Positions 33,896-43,496 are shown, counted from the stretch's first letter. The stretch is DNA of 56,775 nucleotides from Alphaproteobacteria bacterium UBA1908 (GCA_002337525.1 DDGG01000009.1:42656-99430), one strand, 5' to 3'. Program-made: numbers and translations. Notes: generated by a model not told the origin, from the letters alone.

Positions 33896-36592
33896 ATGAC
33901 ACCAATGATGATCCAATATCACAGTATCAAAGAAGCCCATCCAGATTGCCTTCTTTTTTATCGTATGGGTGATTTTTACGAGCTCTTTTTTGACGACGCG
34001 ATCATTGCAGCCAAAGCCCTTGATATAACGCTTACAAAACGTGGACAGCATCAAGGCGATGACATCCCCATGTGCGGTGTTCCCTTTCACGCCTGTGAAA
34101 ACTATCTGGCACGTCTTGTTAAACAAGGACATCGAGTTGCAATTTGTGAACAAACAGAAGATCCGGCAGAAGCAAAAAAAAGAGGGGCAAAATCTGTTGT
34201 CAAACGAGAAGTAGTGCGCATTGTAACGCCGGGAACCTTAACAGAAGAGACCCTCCTGGAAGCAAAATCTCATAATTTTTTATGTGCTCTTTTTATCGCA
34301 AAAAATAAAAACTCTTTTGGCATTGCCATTGTTGATATTTCAACAGGTCACTTTTTCACAGAAGAAATTCCATTGCTCTCTCTTGCCGCCACATTAACAA
34401 GACTCTCGCCCAGTGAAATTATAGTACCTGAAAAACTTCTTCAGTCCCCTGACCTTTTTGATGTTTTTGGAGAATGGAAGAAAAAGCTCCACCCCCTGCC
34501 AGGCAGTCGCTTTGATTTTTCCAATGCGCAAAAACGCTTACAGGAAGCCTATCATGTTCAGACACTTGACGGTTTCGCAACCTTCTCAGATAGTGAAGTT
34601 ACCGCAGCAGGGACGCTTCTGGATTATCTATCCTTAACTCAAAAAGGCCTCATGCCCCGTTTAATGCGCCCCCAAAAGGCCGAATCTTCAAAATATATGC
34701 GCCTTGATGCCGCAACCCAGCGTAATTTGGAGCTTACCCGGACCTTGCGCGGCGACCGACAGGGATCGCTTCTATCAGAAATTGACTGCACACTAACACC
34801 AAGTGGCGCTCGCCTTTTTACCAGTGATTTATTACGTCCCCTCACAAATATTTCAACCCTGGAAAAGCGTCTGCAACGTCTTGACTATTTTATAGCGCGT
34901 CCAGAGACATGTGAGACACTGCGTGCCTTTCTTAAAGTAACGCCTGATCTTGAGCGTGCACTCTCACGTTTGGGCTTAAACCGTGGAGGCCCCAGGGACT
35001 TGATGAGTATAAAACTTGCCCTTGAAAGTGCGCACCAGATAGGAGAAGAACTCGAGTCTTTGCAAGATCTCCCCTCTTCCTTATCGTCAACATCTTTCTC
35101 TGTCATGAAGCCCTTAACTCAAACCTTGTCAAGTGCCTTGAGTGAAACACTCCCCATGCTCGCACGAGAAGGTGATTTTATTCGTGAGGGATACTTGCCT
35201 GCTCTGGATGATCTACGCCATGTTCGGGATCATGGCCGTCAACGTATTCTGGACCTACAAACAACTTATCAGCGTGAGCTTGGAGTTTCATCCCTCAAAA
35301 TAAAGCACAACAATGTTCTTGGTTATTATGTTGATGTTACGAATACACACAAAGGAAAAGTTGATGATCGCTTTATTCATCGACAAACTTTGGTTAATTC
35401 AGCACGATTCACAACCATGGACCTGACTGAGCTTGAACAAGAACTTTCTTCTGCATCTGAAAAGGCATTGGCTCTGGAACTTCGCCTTTTTGATGATTTA
35501 TCAAAAGATATTCTTGCTCATTTCGAGGATCTGTTAAAACTTGCGCACCATTTAGCACGCCTTGATGTCACTCTTGCCTTAACCCACATAGCTCATAAAA
35601 ATCACTTTTGCCGCCCTCATATTGATGCATCACGAACTTTTAATATTGTGCAAGGCCGCCATCCAGTTGTCGATGTTTTCTTGCAAAGGCAAGAAAAAAA
35701 GTCTTTTATTCCCAATGACTGTTCGTTAAGTCAGGATCAGGATACGTGGCTTTTGACCGGACCCAATATGGCAGGAAAGAGCACCTTTCTCCGACAAAAT
35801 GCCCTTATCGTTCTTATGGCGCAAATGGGATCCTATGTCCCTGCTCAGTCTGCTCATATAGGCATTGTTGATGCCCTTTTCAGCCGAGTAGGCGCCTCTG
35901 ATGACCTTGCACGGGGTCAATCTACCTTCATGGTCGAAATGGTTGAAACAGCAGCTATTTTGAATCAAGCGACTGATAGATCTTTTGTAATCCTGGATGA
36001 AGTAGGTCGTGGTACATCTACCTATGACGGACTTTCACTGGCCTGGTCCTGCCTTGAATACCTTCATCAGGTTATTGGGTGCCGGACACTTTTTGCAACG
36101 CACTATCATGAACTTACACAACTTGAAAGATCTCTTGATCGCCTTGCATGCTATTCAATGAAAGTTCGTGAGTGGAAGGAAAATGTTGTCTTTTTACATG
36201 AAGTTATTAAAGGAGCTGCTGACCGCTCTTACGGCATTCATGTCGCACGACTTGCAGGTGTTCCTGCGGCTGTATCACATCGGGCAGAAGAGATCCTTGA
36301 GAAACTCGAGAAAAAATCTGAACTAACAAGTCAGAACCAGGTCGTTGACCTTCCTCTCTTCCGAGCGATGAAGGAGGCACCCTCTTCTCCAAAGGCTTTC
36401 AACAGTCCAACTGTTAAAGAGGAAGTAAAAGCAGAAAAAGATCCTCCTCTTTCAGGTCTTGAAGAATATTTTAAAAATCTTGATATCGATGATTTAACGC
36501 CTCGTCAAGTTCTTCAAAAACTTTATGACATGAAAGATTTTTTGCCCAACTATAATAAAATTAAAAAATTAAACAAGCCTCAGGATTCGTAA
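33896..36592 (+). CDS. mutS: DNA mismatch repair protein MutS
   Basis: MutS recognises mismatches and recruits MutL. The mismatch-reading phenylalanine motif is FYRMGDFYELFFDD near the N terminus. The ATPase domain has GPNMAGKST, the glycine-rich RVGASDDLARGQSTFMVEM, the Walker B region FVILDEVGRGTSTYDG, and ATHYHEL. I choose the ATG at 33896 because GGAG lies 6 bases upstream. The ATG at 33863 (11 residues longer) lacks a ribosome binding site and would overlap the presumed pst promoter. The C-terminal tail resembles the tetramerisation segment. Confidence 0.96.
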   Translation: MTPMMIQYHSIKEAHPDCLLFYRMGDFYELFFDDAIIAAKALDITLTKRGQHQGDDIPMCGVPFHACENYLARLVKQGHRVAICEQTEDPAEAKKRGAKSVVKREVVRIVTPGTLTEETLLEAKSHNFLCALFIAKNKNSFGIAIVDISTGHFFTEEIPLLSLAATLTRLSPSEIIVPEKLLQSPDLFDVFGEWKKKLHPLPGSRFDFSNAQKRLQEAYHVQTLDGFATFSDSEVTAAGTLLDYLSLTQKGLMPRLMRPQKAESSKYMRLDAATQRNLELTRTLRGDRQGSLLSEIDCTLTPSGARLFTSDLLRPLTNISTLEKRLQRLDYFIARPETCETLRAFLKVTPDLERALSRLGLNRGGPRDLMSIKLALESAHQIGEELESLQDLPSSLSSTSFSVMKPLTQTLSSALSETLPMLAREGDFIREGYLPALDDLRHVRDHGRQRILDLQTTYQRELGVSSLKIKHNNVLGYYVDVTNTHKGKVDDRFIHRQTLVNSARFTTMDLTELEQELSSASEKALALELRLFDDLSKDILAHFEDLLKLAHHLARLDVTLALTHIAHKNHFCRPHIDASRTFNIVQGRHPVVDVFLQRQEKKSFIPNDCSLSQDQDTWLLTGPNMAGKSTFLRQNALIVLMAQMGSYVPAQSAHIGIVDALFSRVGASDDLARGQSTFMVEMVETAAILNQATDRSFVILDEVGRGTSTYDGLSLAWSCLEYLHQVIGCRTLFATHYHELTQLERSLDRLACYSMKVREWKENVVFLHEVIKGAADRSYGIHVARLAGVPAAVSHRAEEILEKLEKKSELTSQNQVVDLPLFRAMKEAPSSPKAFNSPTVKEEVKAEKDPPLSGLEEYFKNLDIDDLTPRQVLQKLYDMKDFLPNYNKIKKLNKPQDS

Positions 36593-36729
36593 GTAAAAGA
36601 TAATTTTTATTTATCAATATTATTCTTACGTTAACTTTTATCACTTACAAAAAAGAGGCTACTCAACCTAAGTTTAATCATGCTAAAATCAGGCATGAAA
36701 ACAGATACATCAAAGGATACAGATATCAG

Positions 36730-39426
36730 GTGCTGGGCAATAATAAAAATCACTCACTCATAAGCGATAATCAGAATCAGCCTCTTAAGAAAAAAAACTT
36801 GTTTTCAATTTCCAGTGTTTTTCGTGGATATGTAAAAACAATAAAAGATTTTTTCTCGGACCCGATCACCCGCCCTGCCCCCATTGTATATATTGGCTTT
36901 ATTGGATGTGTTGTTGTAACAGCTGTTCTTTTTGCCTATTCCAGCTACTATAAATTTTTACATGATCAGGATGAGTTCAAAGTTTCTCTAAAAGAATTTG
37001 CTCGTGAGATAAAAGAGCGTAAAGCAGCTTATTTAGGAATTATGGAAGGTCAGGCGGGCCTTTTCCTGTCAGGAGGACAAACCCTTAAAGCAGAAAACTG
37101 GCGTAATTATATTGCCAATGTTCTCGACAGCACATTGCATTCTGGTTTTCGCGGGTTTTCTTATATTGAATATGTTAAACAACATGAACTTGCTGCTTTT
37201 AAAAAGAAGTTCAAAGAATCTCAGGATAAAGTCCCCTCTCTGGTCTTACAGCCCAACGCAAAAAATTTTGCCATTTCCAAATTTCTTTATAACACGAGTA
37301 AACAAAGCAATATCTTTGCAACTTTAAACCTGAACGAAGGCATCGATTTATTTCTGGATAATTCTTATGAAGAAGCTCTTCTTAAAGCAAAAACAAAACG
37401 AACAACAACGGGGATCAAGGCAACTCTTGCGTCAAAGGAAACACTTGAAACGTCCCCTAATCTTTTTATCGTTTTTTTACCTGTTTTCAAAAACAACTAT
37501 CTTTTATCAGCCCAGGAAGATGGTTTCCTTGGCTGGATTATGGGAATTGTTGATTTTAAATTATTTATTCAGGGAGTCATTCCAGAGAGTCTTGGCGCTC
37601 GTATTTGGGATCATGGAAAGATCGTTTTTGATTCCATTCCTAAAGGCCAGAAGAGTTTTCTTGAGTATAAAAAAGAAATAGAAATTCTCGATTACACCTG
37701 GACTATTCTCCTGCAACCCAAAGGACAGGAAGAATATCTTTTTTATAAATTATCTTCCTACCTTATTCCTGTAATCGGCCTATTGTTAAGCTTTTCCGTT
37801 TCTGTTGTTTTATGGTCCCAGACAACAACACGTCGTCGCGCCCAGGCGATGGCAGATAAAATGAGTATTGATTTACGCGCAAGCGAATATAAAAATCGAA
37901 CGATTATTGAAAACGTTCCGGGTGCTATTTTCAGATCTTCCTCGAATCTTAACTGGCAGATGGAGTTTATGAGTGATGCGATCCTGGAAATTTCAGGCTA
38001 TTCAGCAGACGATTTTACAACAAATAAAAAATCACTTTCAGACATTCTGTTTGAAGAAGATATTTGTCAGGTTGAAGAAGCTGTAGGATTCACACCGATC
38101 CTGGGCCACACCTATGATGTTGAATATCGCATTCGACATGCTGATGGTCGCCTTCGTTGGGTTTCGGAACGAGGTCGTGTTATTACAAACAATGAAACAG
38201 GTCTTCCCTATTTGATGGGAACAATCTTTGATATTACTGACCGAAAAAGTAAGGAAGCTGATCTAAGAAGCCTAACGGCAGCCCTTCAAAATGCGGTTGA
38301 AGGAATTGCCTTTATTAACTCTGACTTTGACTATGAGCGAGTCAACGAGGCTTATCACTCTATTTTTGGAACCAGGGATGAAAATCTTATTGGGAGCAAC
38401 TGGTTTGAAGGCCTGCTCCCTGAAGATCAGAAAAAAGCAAGGCGTCTTTGTTATGATCAACGTTTTGAAGAACGTGTCGCTTTACAGGCAAGGGTTAATA
38501 AATCAGATGGCTCGATTATTCATATTCACGCTGTTTTTGTTCCTTCTGTAAATGATTCTGAAGAAATAAATGGATATTATTGTTTTGTAAGGGATCTAAC
38601 AGAACGTATTCAGAAAGAAGAAGCCCTTGCTTTTGCTGTTGAAGAAGCCAGGCAAGCCAATCAAACCAAATCTGAATTCCTTGCAACAATGAGCCACGAA
38701 CTTCGAACCCCTTTAAATGCTATTATTGGATACAGTGAAATCCTGATGGAAGAAGCCGAGGATGAGTCTCTGGAGGAAATGAGCGAGGACCTGAAAAAAA
38801 TTAATACAGCGGGACGGCATCTTTTGGAACTTATCAACGATATTTTGGATGTTTCCAAACTGGAGGCAGGCAAAATGACTATTCACCTGGAAAAATTTGA
38901 TATTTATACTGTTGTCAAAAATATTCGTGATTTAATGATTCCAACTGTTTCCAAGAATAATAATAAACTTATTCTTGATTGTGATGACAAGATTGGAGAT
39001 ATGTACTCTGATTTCACCAAAGTTCGCCAGGCTTTATTTAACTTAGTCAGCAATGCAGCAAAATTCACAAAAGATGGGACCGTCACAATCCGTGTCAAAG
39101 AAGAAAAAGTTGATCGTCGCGAATTTATTACCTTCGACATTGAAGACAGTGGTTGCGGTATTTCCAGGGAACAACTAAAAAAACTCTTTCAGCCCTTTAC
39201 GCAAGCTGATTCCTCAACAACACGCAAATACGGTGGAACAGGGCTTGGCTTAACTATCACCCAGCGCTTTTGCAAAATGCTTGAAGGAGACGTTAAGGTT
39301 TCCAGTGAACATGGAAAAGGGTCAACTTTTACAATTCTGTTGCCCCGCATTACACGCCATGATCTGGCTGAAAAACTTGAAAAAGAACAGAATAAAAAAG
39401 ATTCAAATCAAAAAAAAGCCATTTGA
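36730..39426 (+). CDS. CHASE-PAS-PAS membrane sensor histidine kinase
   Basis: This 898-residue kinase has a membrane helix near 49-72, a periplasmic CHASE-type sensor domain near 85-300 (LGIMEGQAGLFLSGG, FRGFSYIEYV), and a second helix near 342-360. Two PAS domains follow at about 385-505 and 510-635, each ending in a PAC motif such as YLMGTIFDITDRK. The HisKA domain has the phosphorylated H656 in MSHELRTP. The HATPase domain follows (NLVSNAAKFT, EDSGCGIS, GGTGLGLTI). No receiver domain is attached and no response regulator gene is adjacent. The start is GTG with a weak ribosome binding site. It ends with a Lys-rich tail. The ligand is unknown; CHASE domains sense small molecules such as cytokinin-like or peptide ligands. 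Confidence 0.9.
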   Translation: MLGNNKNHSLISDNQNQPLKKKNLFSISSVFRGYVKTIKDFFSDPITRPAPIVYIGFIGCVVVTAVLFAYSSYYKFLHDQDEFKVSLKEFAREIKERKAAYLGIMEGQAGLFLSGGQTLKAENWRNYIANVLDSTLHSGFRGFSYIEYVKQHELAAFKKKFKESQDKVPSLVLQPNAKNFAISKFLYNTSKQSNIFATLNLNEGIDLFLDNSYEEALLKAKTKRTTTGIKATLASKETLETSPNLFIVFLPVFKNNYLLSAQEDGFLGWIMGIVDFKLFIQGVIPESLGARIWDHGKIVFDSIPKGQKSFLEYKKEIEILDYTWTILLQPKGQEEYLFYKLSSYLIPVIGLLLSFSVSVVLWSQTTTRRRAQAMADKMSIDLRASEYKNRTIIENVPGAIFRSSSNLNWQMEFMSDAILEISGYSADDFTTNKKSLSDILFEEDICQVEEAVGFTPILGHTYDVEYRIRHADGRLRWVSERGRVITNNETGLPYLMGTIFDITDRKSKEADLRSLTAALQNAVEGIAFINSDFDYERVNEAYHSIFGTRDENLIGSNWFEGLLPEDQKKARRLCYDQRFEERVALQARVNKSDGSIIHIHAVFVPSVNDSEEINGYYCFVRDLTERIQKEEALAFAVEEARQANQTKSEFLATMSHELRTPLNAIIGYSEILMEEAEDESLEEMSEDLKKINTAGRHLLELINDILDVSKLEAGKMTIHLEKFDIYTVVKNIRDLMIPTVSKNNNKLILDCDDKIGDMYSDFTKVRQALFNLVSNAAKFTKDGTVTIRVKEEKVDRREFITFDIEDSGCGISREQLKKLFQPFTQADSSTTRKYGGTGLGLTITQRFCKMLEGDVKVSSEHGKGSTFTILLPRITRHDLAEKLEKEQNKKDSNQKKAI

Positions 39427-39476
39427 TTTAAGAAAAAAATATTTTTTTGGGACTTCATTGATAATGGGGATCAGGT

Positions 39477-39587
39477 ATGGAATTCCTTATATCTGATACT
39501 CCCTACTCTTCCAACACAATAGAAATATATCAAGAACTGATTATTTTTCTCGAGGAAAATATATGGGAAGAGCTTGTTTTTGGATGA
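39477..39587 (+). CDS. Candidate 36-residue acidic protein
   Basis: A short open frame starts at an ATG with GGGGA exactly 6 bases upstream, an ideal ribosome binding site. It begins MEFLISDTPYSSNTIEIYQE and ends EENIWEELVFG before TGA. The product is acidic and probably helical. It lies 50 bases after the histidine kinase, and a hairpin terminator follows 38 bases later, so it could be the last gene of that transcript. No homologue is known to me. Confidence 0.4.
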   Translation: MEFLISDTPYSSNTIEIYQELIIFLEENIWEELVFG

Positions 39588-39624
39588 GAAAAATATGAAA
39601 AGTTCTTGAACGAACAGCAATAAA

Positions 39625-39656
39625 AAAGGACCTTATGGTCCTTTCACTTTTTTTTA
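39625..39656. terminator. Bidirectional Rho-independent terminator
   Basis: A perfect 8-bp stem (39625-39632 with 39637-39644, 4-base loop TTAT, core GGACC/GGTCC) is flanked by a T-run on the plus strand (39648-39655). On the minus strand it is followed by TTTATTG. It sits between the convergent kinase/small-protein genes and rlmE, 44 bases past the rlmE stop. Confidence 0.85.
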
Positions 39657-39687
39657 CAGAGAAGCAATATTAGAAAAAAACTAAATT

Positions 39688-40383
39688 TTAGTTATCCTGC
39701 CTGAAATTCAGGGCCACAACATACATTTCCGGTGATTCCTTACGGCTCGCCGGAGGTTTATGATGTTTAATAATTTCAAAATCACGCTTTAAATTCTCAA
39801 GCAGAGTGCTATCAGCCCCTCCTTGAAAAACCTTTGCAATAAAAACGCCTCCTTTTTTAAGAACACTACGAGCAAAGGTATAAGCCGATTCGGCGAGGGC
39901 AATTGTTCGTATATGATCCGTATTGCTGTGTCCCGTTGTCACTGCTGCCATATCGCTCATTACAACATCAGCACCGTCTTTAAAACGCGTTTTAAAAGAA
40001 TTGTAAATGGCAGAATCTAAAAAATCACCCTCAACAAAATCTGCACCTGGTATGGGATCAATTGGTAAAAGATCAATCCCGATAACAGGTGTTTTATTTT
40101 TCAGGCGTTGAAGAGCCACCTGAGTCCACCCTCCAGGGGCAGCTCCCAAATCAACAACAACTTTTCCGGGTCTTAAAAACTTGTACTTATCATCCAGCTG
40201 TTCCAGTTTAAAGGCCGCCCGTGATCGATAGCCCAATGCTCTGGCTTCATAAACATAAGGGTCATTCAGTTGACGCTGAAGCCAGCGTTGAGAAGAGTTC
40301 TTGCGTCCACGTGCGGTTTTTACCTTGACAGTTTTAGGACGCAATGCAGGTCGATCTGTACGAGGTTGGCGTCGTCGTTCCAT
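39688..40383 (-). CDS. rlmE: 23S rRNA U2552 2'-O-methyltransferase RlmE
   Basis: RlmE (FtsJ/RrmJ) methylates the 2'-OH of U2552 in the A-loop of 23S rRNA. The 231-residue protein has the catalytic lysine in YRSRAAFKLEQLDDKY, the SAM loop DLGAAPGGWTQVAL, the aspartate in VVMSDMAAVTTGH and the second lysine in GGVFIAKVFQGG. A basic 45-residue N-terminal extension is typical of alphaproteobacteria. GAGGAG precedes the ATG, which shares a base with the ppx stop. Confidence 0.95.
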   Translation of the reverse strand: MERRRQPRTDRPALRPKTVKVKTARGRKNSSQRWLQRQLNDPYVYEARALGYRSRAAFKLEQLDDKYKFLRPGKVVVDLGAAPGGWTQVALQRLKNKTPVIGIDLLPIDPIPGADFVEGDFLDSAIYNSFKTRFKDGADVVMSDMAAVTTGHSNTDHIRTIALAESAYTFARSVLKKGGVFIAKVFQGGADSTLLENLKRDFEIIKHHKPPASRKESPEMYVVALNFRQDN

Positions 40384-41396
40384 TAAGATTCTCCTCGCAG
40401 CCCAAGATCAGACTTTTCCAAATAGTTCTCATAAAGTTTGTCGACTAAACCATCTCGAACACCACGATCGGCTACCGTGAGCTTGCCAATGGGCCATGCT
40501 TTTGCCAGTCCTTCGAAAATTGCCATTCCCCCCAAAACAAGGTCTGCCCGATCAGGCCCAATACAAGGATGTTGAGCCCGCTCTTCATAAGACATCATTT
40601 GAATTTCCTTAATCACTTTTTCAAAATCGGGAAAGGTTAATATCTGACCATCGATACGATGCTTATCATAATAATGCAAACCAAGGTGAAGAGCAGCAGC
40701 TGTCGTTGCCGTCCCTGAACTTCCTATCAGCTGGACTTTATTATGCTTTAAAAGATCTAAAAGATTGTGCGGAGCACTAAATTTTTCCAGAGCATCTGCA
40801 ATCATAGAAACGACACGAAGATAACTTGTTGCATGGTCTGGCTGTTCAATTTCTGCAATGCTCACAACACCAACAGGCATAGAAAGCCAATCTATAATTT
40901 CAGGCAGGCCCTTGTCTTGCTGTTTTAAAAGGACAATTTCTGTACTCCCTCCCCCCACATCAAAAACAATACCGTAGGGAAAAGATGGGTCCAAAAGCGA
41001 TGTAATCCCTCGAACCGTGAGCCTGGCCTCTTCTTCCTCCGTAATAACTCGAAAATCCAGACCTAGTTTTTCTTTAATACGCTTTAAAAATGGCAAAGAA
41101 TTTTTTGCTTTACGACACGCTTCAGTCGCAACACATTCAAGAATAACAGGCGAGTAAAGACGCAACCGCTTAGCACTCTGTTCCAAAACATCATAAACAC
41201 GACTCATAGCCTGGTCTGACATTAAATCTGTTGCTGTAAGTCCTTCGCTAAGCCGTACGATACGAGAAAAAGCCTCAACAGTTATTAATTTACCATTTTC
41301 AGGCGTCACTACGAGCAAACGACAACTATTGCTACCAAGATCAATAGCGGCAAAATAAGGTTGTTTTTCTTGCACGTAACCCTCTAAACAAAACAT
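40383..41396 (-). CDS. Ppx/GppA phosphatase family protein
   Basis: This family hydrolyses polyphosphate or pppGpp. The 337-residue protein has the sugar-kinase/actin-like phosphate loops FAAIDLGSNSCRLLV and GIVFDVGGGSTEIVLL, then QLIGSSGTATTAAAL and VADRGVRDGLV. It lacks the C-terminal HD-like domain of E. coli Ppx and is the short alphaproteobacterial form. A GTG at 41375 preceded by AGAGGG is an alternative start. It is transcribed with rlmE, a pairing common in alphaproteobacteria. Confidence 0.88.
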   Translation of the reverse strand: MFCLEGYVQEKQPYFAAIDLGSNSCRLLVVTPENGKLITVEAFSRIVRLSEGLTATDLMSDQAMSRVYDVLEQSAKRLRLYSPVILECVATEACRKAKNSLPFLKRIKEKLGLDFRVITEEEEARLTVRGITSLLDPSFPYGIVFDVGGGSTEIVLLKQQDKGLPEIIDWLSMPVGVVSIAEIEQPDHATSYLRVVSMIADALEKFSAPHNLLDLLKHNKVQLIGSSGTATTAAALHLGLHYYDKHRIDGQILTFPDFEKVIKEIQMMSYEERAQHPCIGPDRADLVLGGMAIFEGLAKAWPIGKLTVADRGVRDGLVDKLYENYLEKSDLGLRGES

Positions 41397-41589
41397 TAAT
41401 CTCTAATCTGACTTTTTTGTCATAACTTTTGCAAAAGACAAAAATCAAAAAGTTACTCCGTTATAGCACATAAGGATACTTCTTGCATCCTTCGAAGAAC
41501 TTCTTTTTAGCAGAAAGCCTCCTGGGATATAAGGTCGTTCTAAAAATTTACAAGATATAGTCAGCCGTCTTTTCAAAAAAAGAACGGCT

Positions 41590-41621
41590 AAAAAAGTAAT
41601 GGGAAAGACAAGTCCCTTCCC
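41590..41621 (-). terminator. Possible terminator after the hydrolase gene
   Basis: Read on the minus strand, a short GGGAA/TTCCC stem (41617-41621 with 41601-41605) is followed by ATTACTTTTTT. It lies 25 bases past the stop of the alpha/beta hydrolase gene. The stem is short, so this is tentative. Confidence 0.35.
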
Positions 41622-41645
41622 TGGTAACTTTAGAAAGGCCAGGAA

Positions 41646-42320
41646 TCAAGCTGTTACTGATTCTGTAAAAGAAGGAAGTTTGTTCCCGCGAGAGCTCGTC
41701 ACATAGTCTTTAACATCCGTCATAATGAGGTCTAGCCGATCCGTAAAGAAATGATCTGCACCTTCAATACGACGTTCCGTAATCTCAATATTTCTTTGCT
41801 GGGATAGTCTCTCTGCTAATTGAGTTACAGAATCCTTGTCTACAATCAGATCCTGGTCTCCCTGCAACATCAAACCTGAAACAGGGCAAGGAGCAAGAAA
41901 GGTAAAGTCATACATATTGGCAGGAGGACTCACAGAAATAAAGCCTTCTATTTCAGGCCGACGCATCAAAAGTTGCATTGATATCCAGGCTCCAAAAGAG
42001 AATCCTGCAACCCAACAGGCCGGAGCATTTGGATTATAGGTTTGAAGCCAATCCATAACAGTCGCCGCGTCGCTTAACTCTCCTTCGCCCTGACCAAAAC
42101 GACCTTCAGATTTTCCAACACCCCTGAAATTAAAGCGCATCGTATTGAAGCCCATATCAACAAAGCTGCGATAGAGAGCATAAGTGACCTTGTTATTCAT
42201 ATCTCCACCGTGCTCTGGGTGCGGATGCAGTACAAGCGCGACAGGAGCATTAGGTGTTTTATGATGGTAATAGCGCCCTTCAAGACGCCCTTCCGGACCG
42301 TTAATAATGACTTCGGCCAT
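41646..42320 (-). CDS. Alpha/beta hydrolase
   Basis: The 224-residue cytoplasmic protein has an alpha/beta hydrolase fold with an oxyanion-region HPHPEHGGDMNNK near residue 33. It also has NFRGVGKSEGRFGQGEGE, a nucleophile elbow AGFSFGAWIS, the aspartate in LQGDQDLIVD and a late histidine in IEGADHFFTDR. The family is often annotated as a dienelactone-hydrolase-like or fermentation/respiration-switch-like protein; the substrate is unknown. The ATG at 42320 has GGAGAAG 6 bases upstream, so the longer frame from 42341 is rejected. Confidence 0.82.
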   Translation of the reverse strand: MAEVIINGPEGRLEGRYYHHKTPNAPVALVLHPHPEHGGDMNNKVTYALYRSFVDMGFNTMRFNFRGVGKSEGRFGQGEGELSDAATVMDWLQTYNPNAPACWVAGFSFGAWISMQLLMRRPEIEGFISVSPPANMYDFTFLAPCPVSGLMLQGDQDLIVDKDSVTQLAERLSQQRNIEITERRIEGADHFFTDRLDLIMTDVKDYVTSSRGNKLPSFTESVTA

Positions 42321-42631
42321 AAAGATCTTCTCCTTAAACAATAACGTGACTTGACTTTTAGCAAATCAGGTAAAAAGGTCAAGTTTTTAGATACAGATTA
42401 AGAATTTAATACAAAATTCCTAAGGAATCCTTATCAAAAAGATAGAAAAATATTAAAAATCCAGGGATACTTTGAAAGGGAAAAAGTTGTCATTTAAATA
42501 TCGTATATTATTTATTTTTTCAATTGTCAAAAAATATATATTGTGCTCTGATTTCTTTAGTGATAAATCAATAAATAATATTTTCTAATCCCTAATGCAT
42601 TTTTTGCATCCCAAAATTATAGTGAAACATC

Positions 42632-43327
42632 ATGTCAATTTTTAAAACTTTGTTGTTTATATTTTTCTTGACTCTATCACTCCAACAAACAAATGCCTCC
42701 CATGATGAAAATGCCGATGAGGCGTACTATGATATTTCTTATAGACGACTCTTTTTCCCACCAAACTCTTTCCACCATGATCAAGAAGATTCTCGGTCTT
42801 TTTCTTCTTTAGAGAAATCTTTTTTTGAATATACCTTCAAAGATTTTTTTATCGAAGAAACGAAAGTCAATATTGAAAAGTCAAAAAATTTTCTTCCGTT
42901 ACTTCGATTTATAGAAGATTCTAGTAACGTCGAACACTTGAAAAAAGCCTATTACGGATTTCAATTTTTGAAATCAATAATGCCTAATGAATTCTTACCA
43001 TCATACTATCTGGGACTTTTTCACGAAGAAGGTTTAATAGGAAAACCTAATTTTGAGCGTGCCGTTAAATATTATGAATGTGCTCTTAGAAAGCATTATG
43101 ATTATCATCTGACCCTACATGGGGGCGATGATAGAATAATGTTCTGTCAGTTTCGTCTTGCAAAACTCTATAAAAACGGTCAAGGAACTGAAAAAAGCCC
43201 TGAAACAGCGAGGATTTTATTTCAGGCCGCTTTAACAAGCACTGAAAGCTATATCAAAAAAACGAAGAAAAAACCTAAAGATTTTCTTGTCGAAGAAGCC
43301 ATTATATACTATGGAAAAAATAAATAG
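42632..43327 (+). CDS. Secreted Sel1-repeat protein
   Basis: The 231-residue protein has a signal peptide of about 22 residues (cut near TNA). Two Sel1-like helical repeats lie in the second half: LPSYYLGLFHEEGLIGKPNFERAVKYYECAL near residues 117-147, and FRLAKLYKNGQGTEKSPETARILFQAAL near 170-200. Sel1 repeats are protein-interaction scaffolds and are common in secreted proteins of host-associated bacteria. The preceding 290 bases are very AT-rich and hold no gene I can see. Its 3' end overlaps a second, interrupted frame. Confidence 0.7.
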   Translation: MSIFKTLLFIFFLTLSLQQTNASHDENADEAYYDISYRRLFFPPNSFHHDQEDSRSFSSLEKSFFEYTFKDFFIEETKVNIEKSKNFLPLLRFIEDSSNVEHLKKAYYGFQFLKSIMPNEFLPSYYLGLFHEEGLIGKPNFERAVKYYECALRKHYDYHLTLHGGDDRIMFCQFRLAKLYKNGQGTEKSPETARILFQAALTSTESYIKKTKKKPKDFLVEEAIIYYGKNK

Positions 43328-43496
43328 AGAACATGACGAACTATCACTAGATCACTCTGTATCTGAAAAGAAGTAATATGAAAATGTTTATAATCTTTTT
43401 CTTAAAAATAAAGAACAACCAACACCTGAATTTATACAACAAATCTATCTCCCTTTTTGGCCATTGAGCAAAAAGCACCAGGAAGTCAGGTTCTAA
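43311..43496 (+). pseudogene. Possible interrupted short reading frame
   Basis: An ATG at 43311, overlapping the Sel1 gene in another frame, opens a frame of 21 codons (MEKINREHDELSL...) that ends in TAA at 43374-43376. The same frame then stays open for 39 more codons (YENVYNLFLKNKEQ ... KKHQEVRF) to TAA at 43494-43496. The second stretch reads like protein. It may be one short gene broken by a stop codon, or the lost C terminus of the Sel1 protein. No homologue is recognised. Confidence 0.25.

Noticed and set aside
41563..41589. Hairpin AGCCGT/ACGGCT with an A/T-rich interior
   Set aside because: The T-run precedes rather than follows the stem on the minus strand, and on the plus strand it is followed by A; it does not fit a terminator in either direction.
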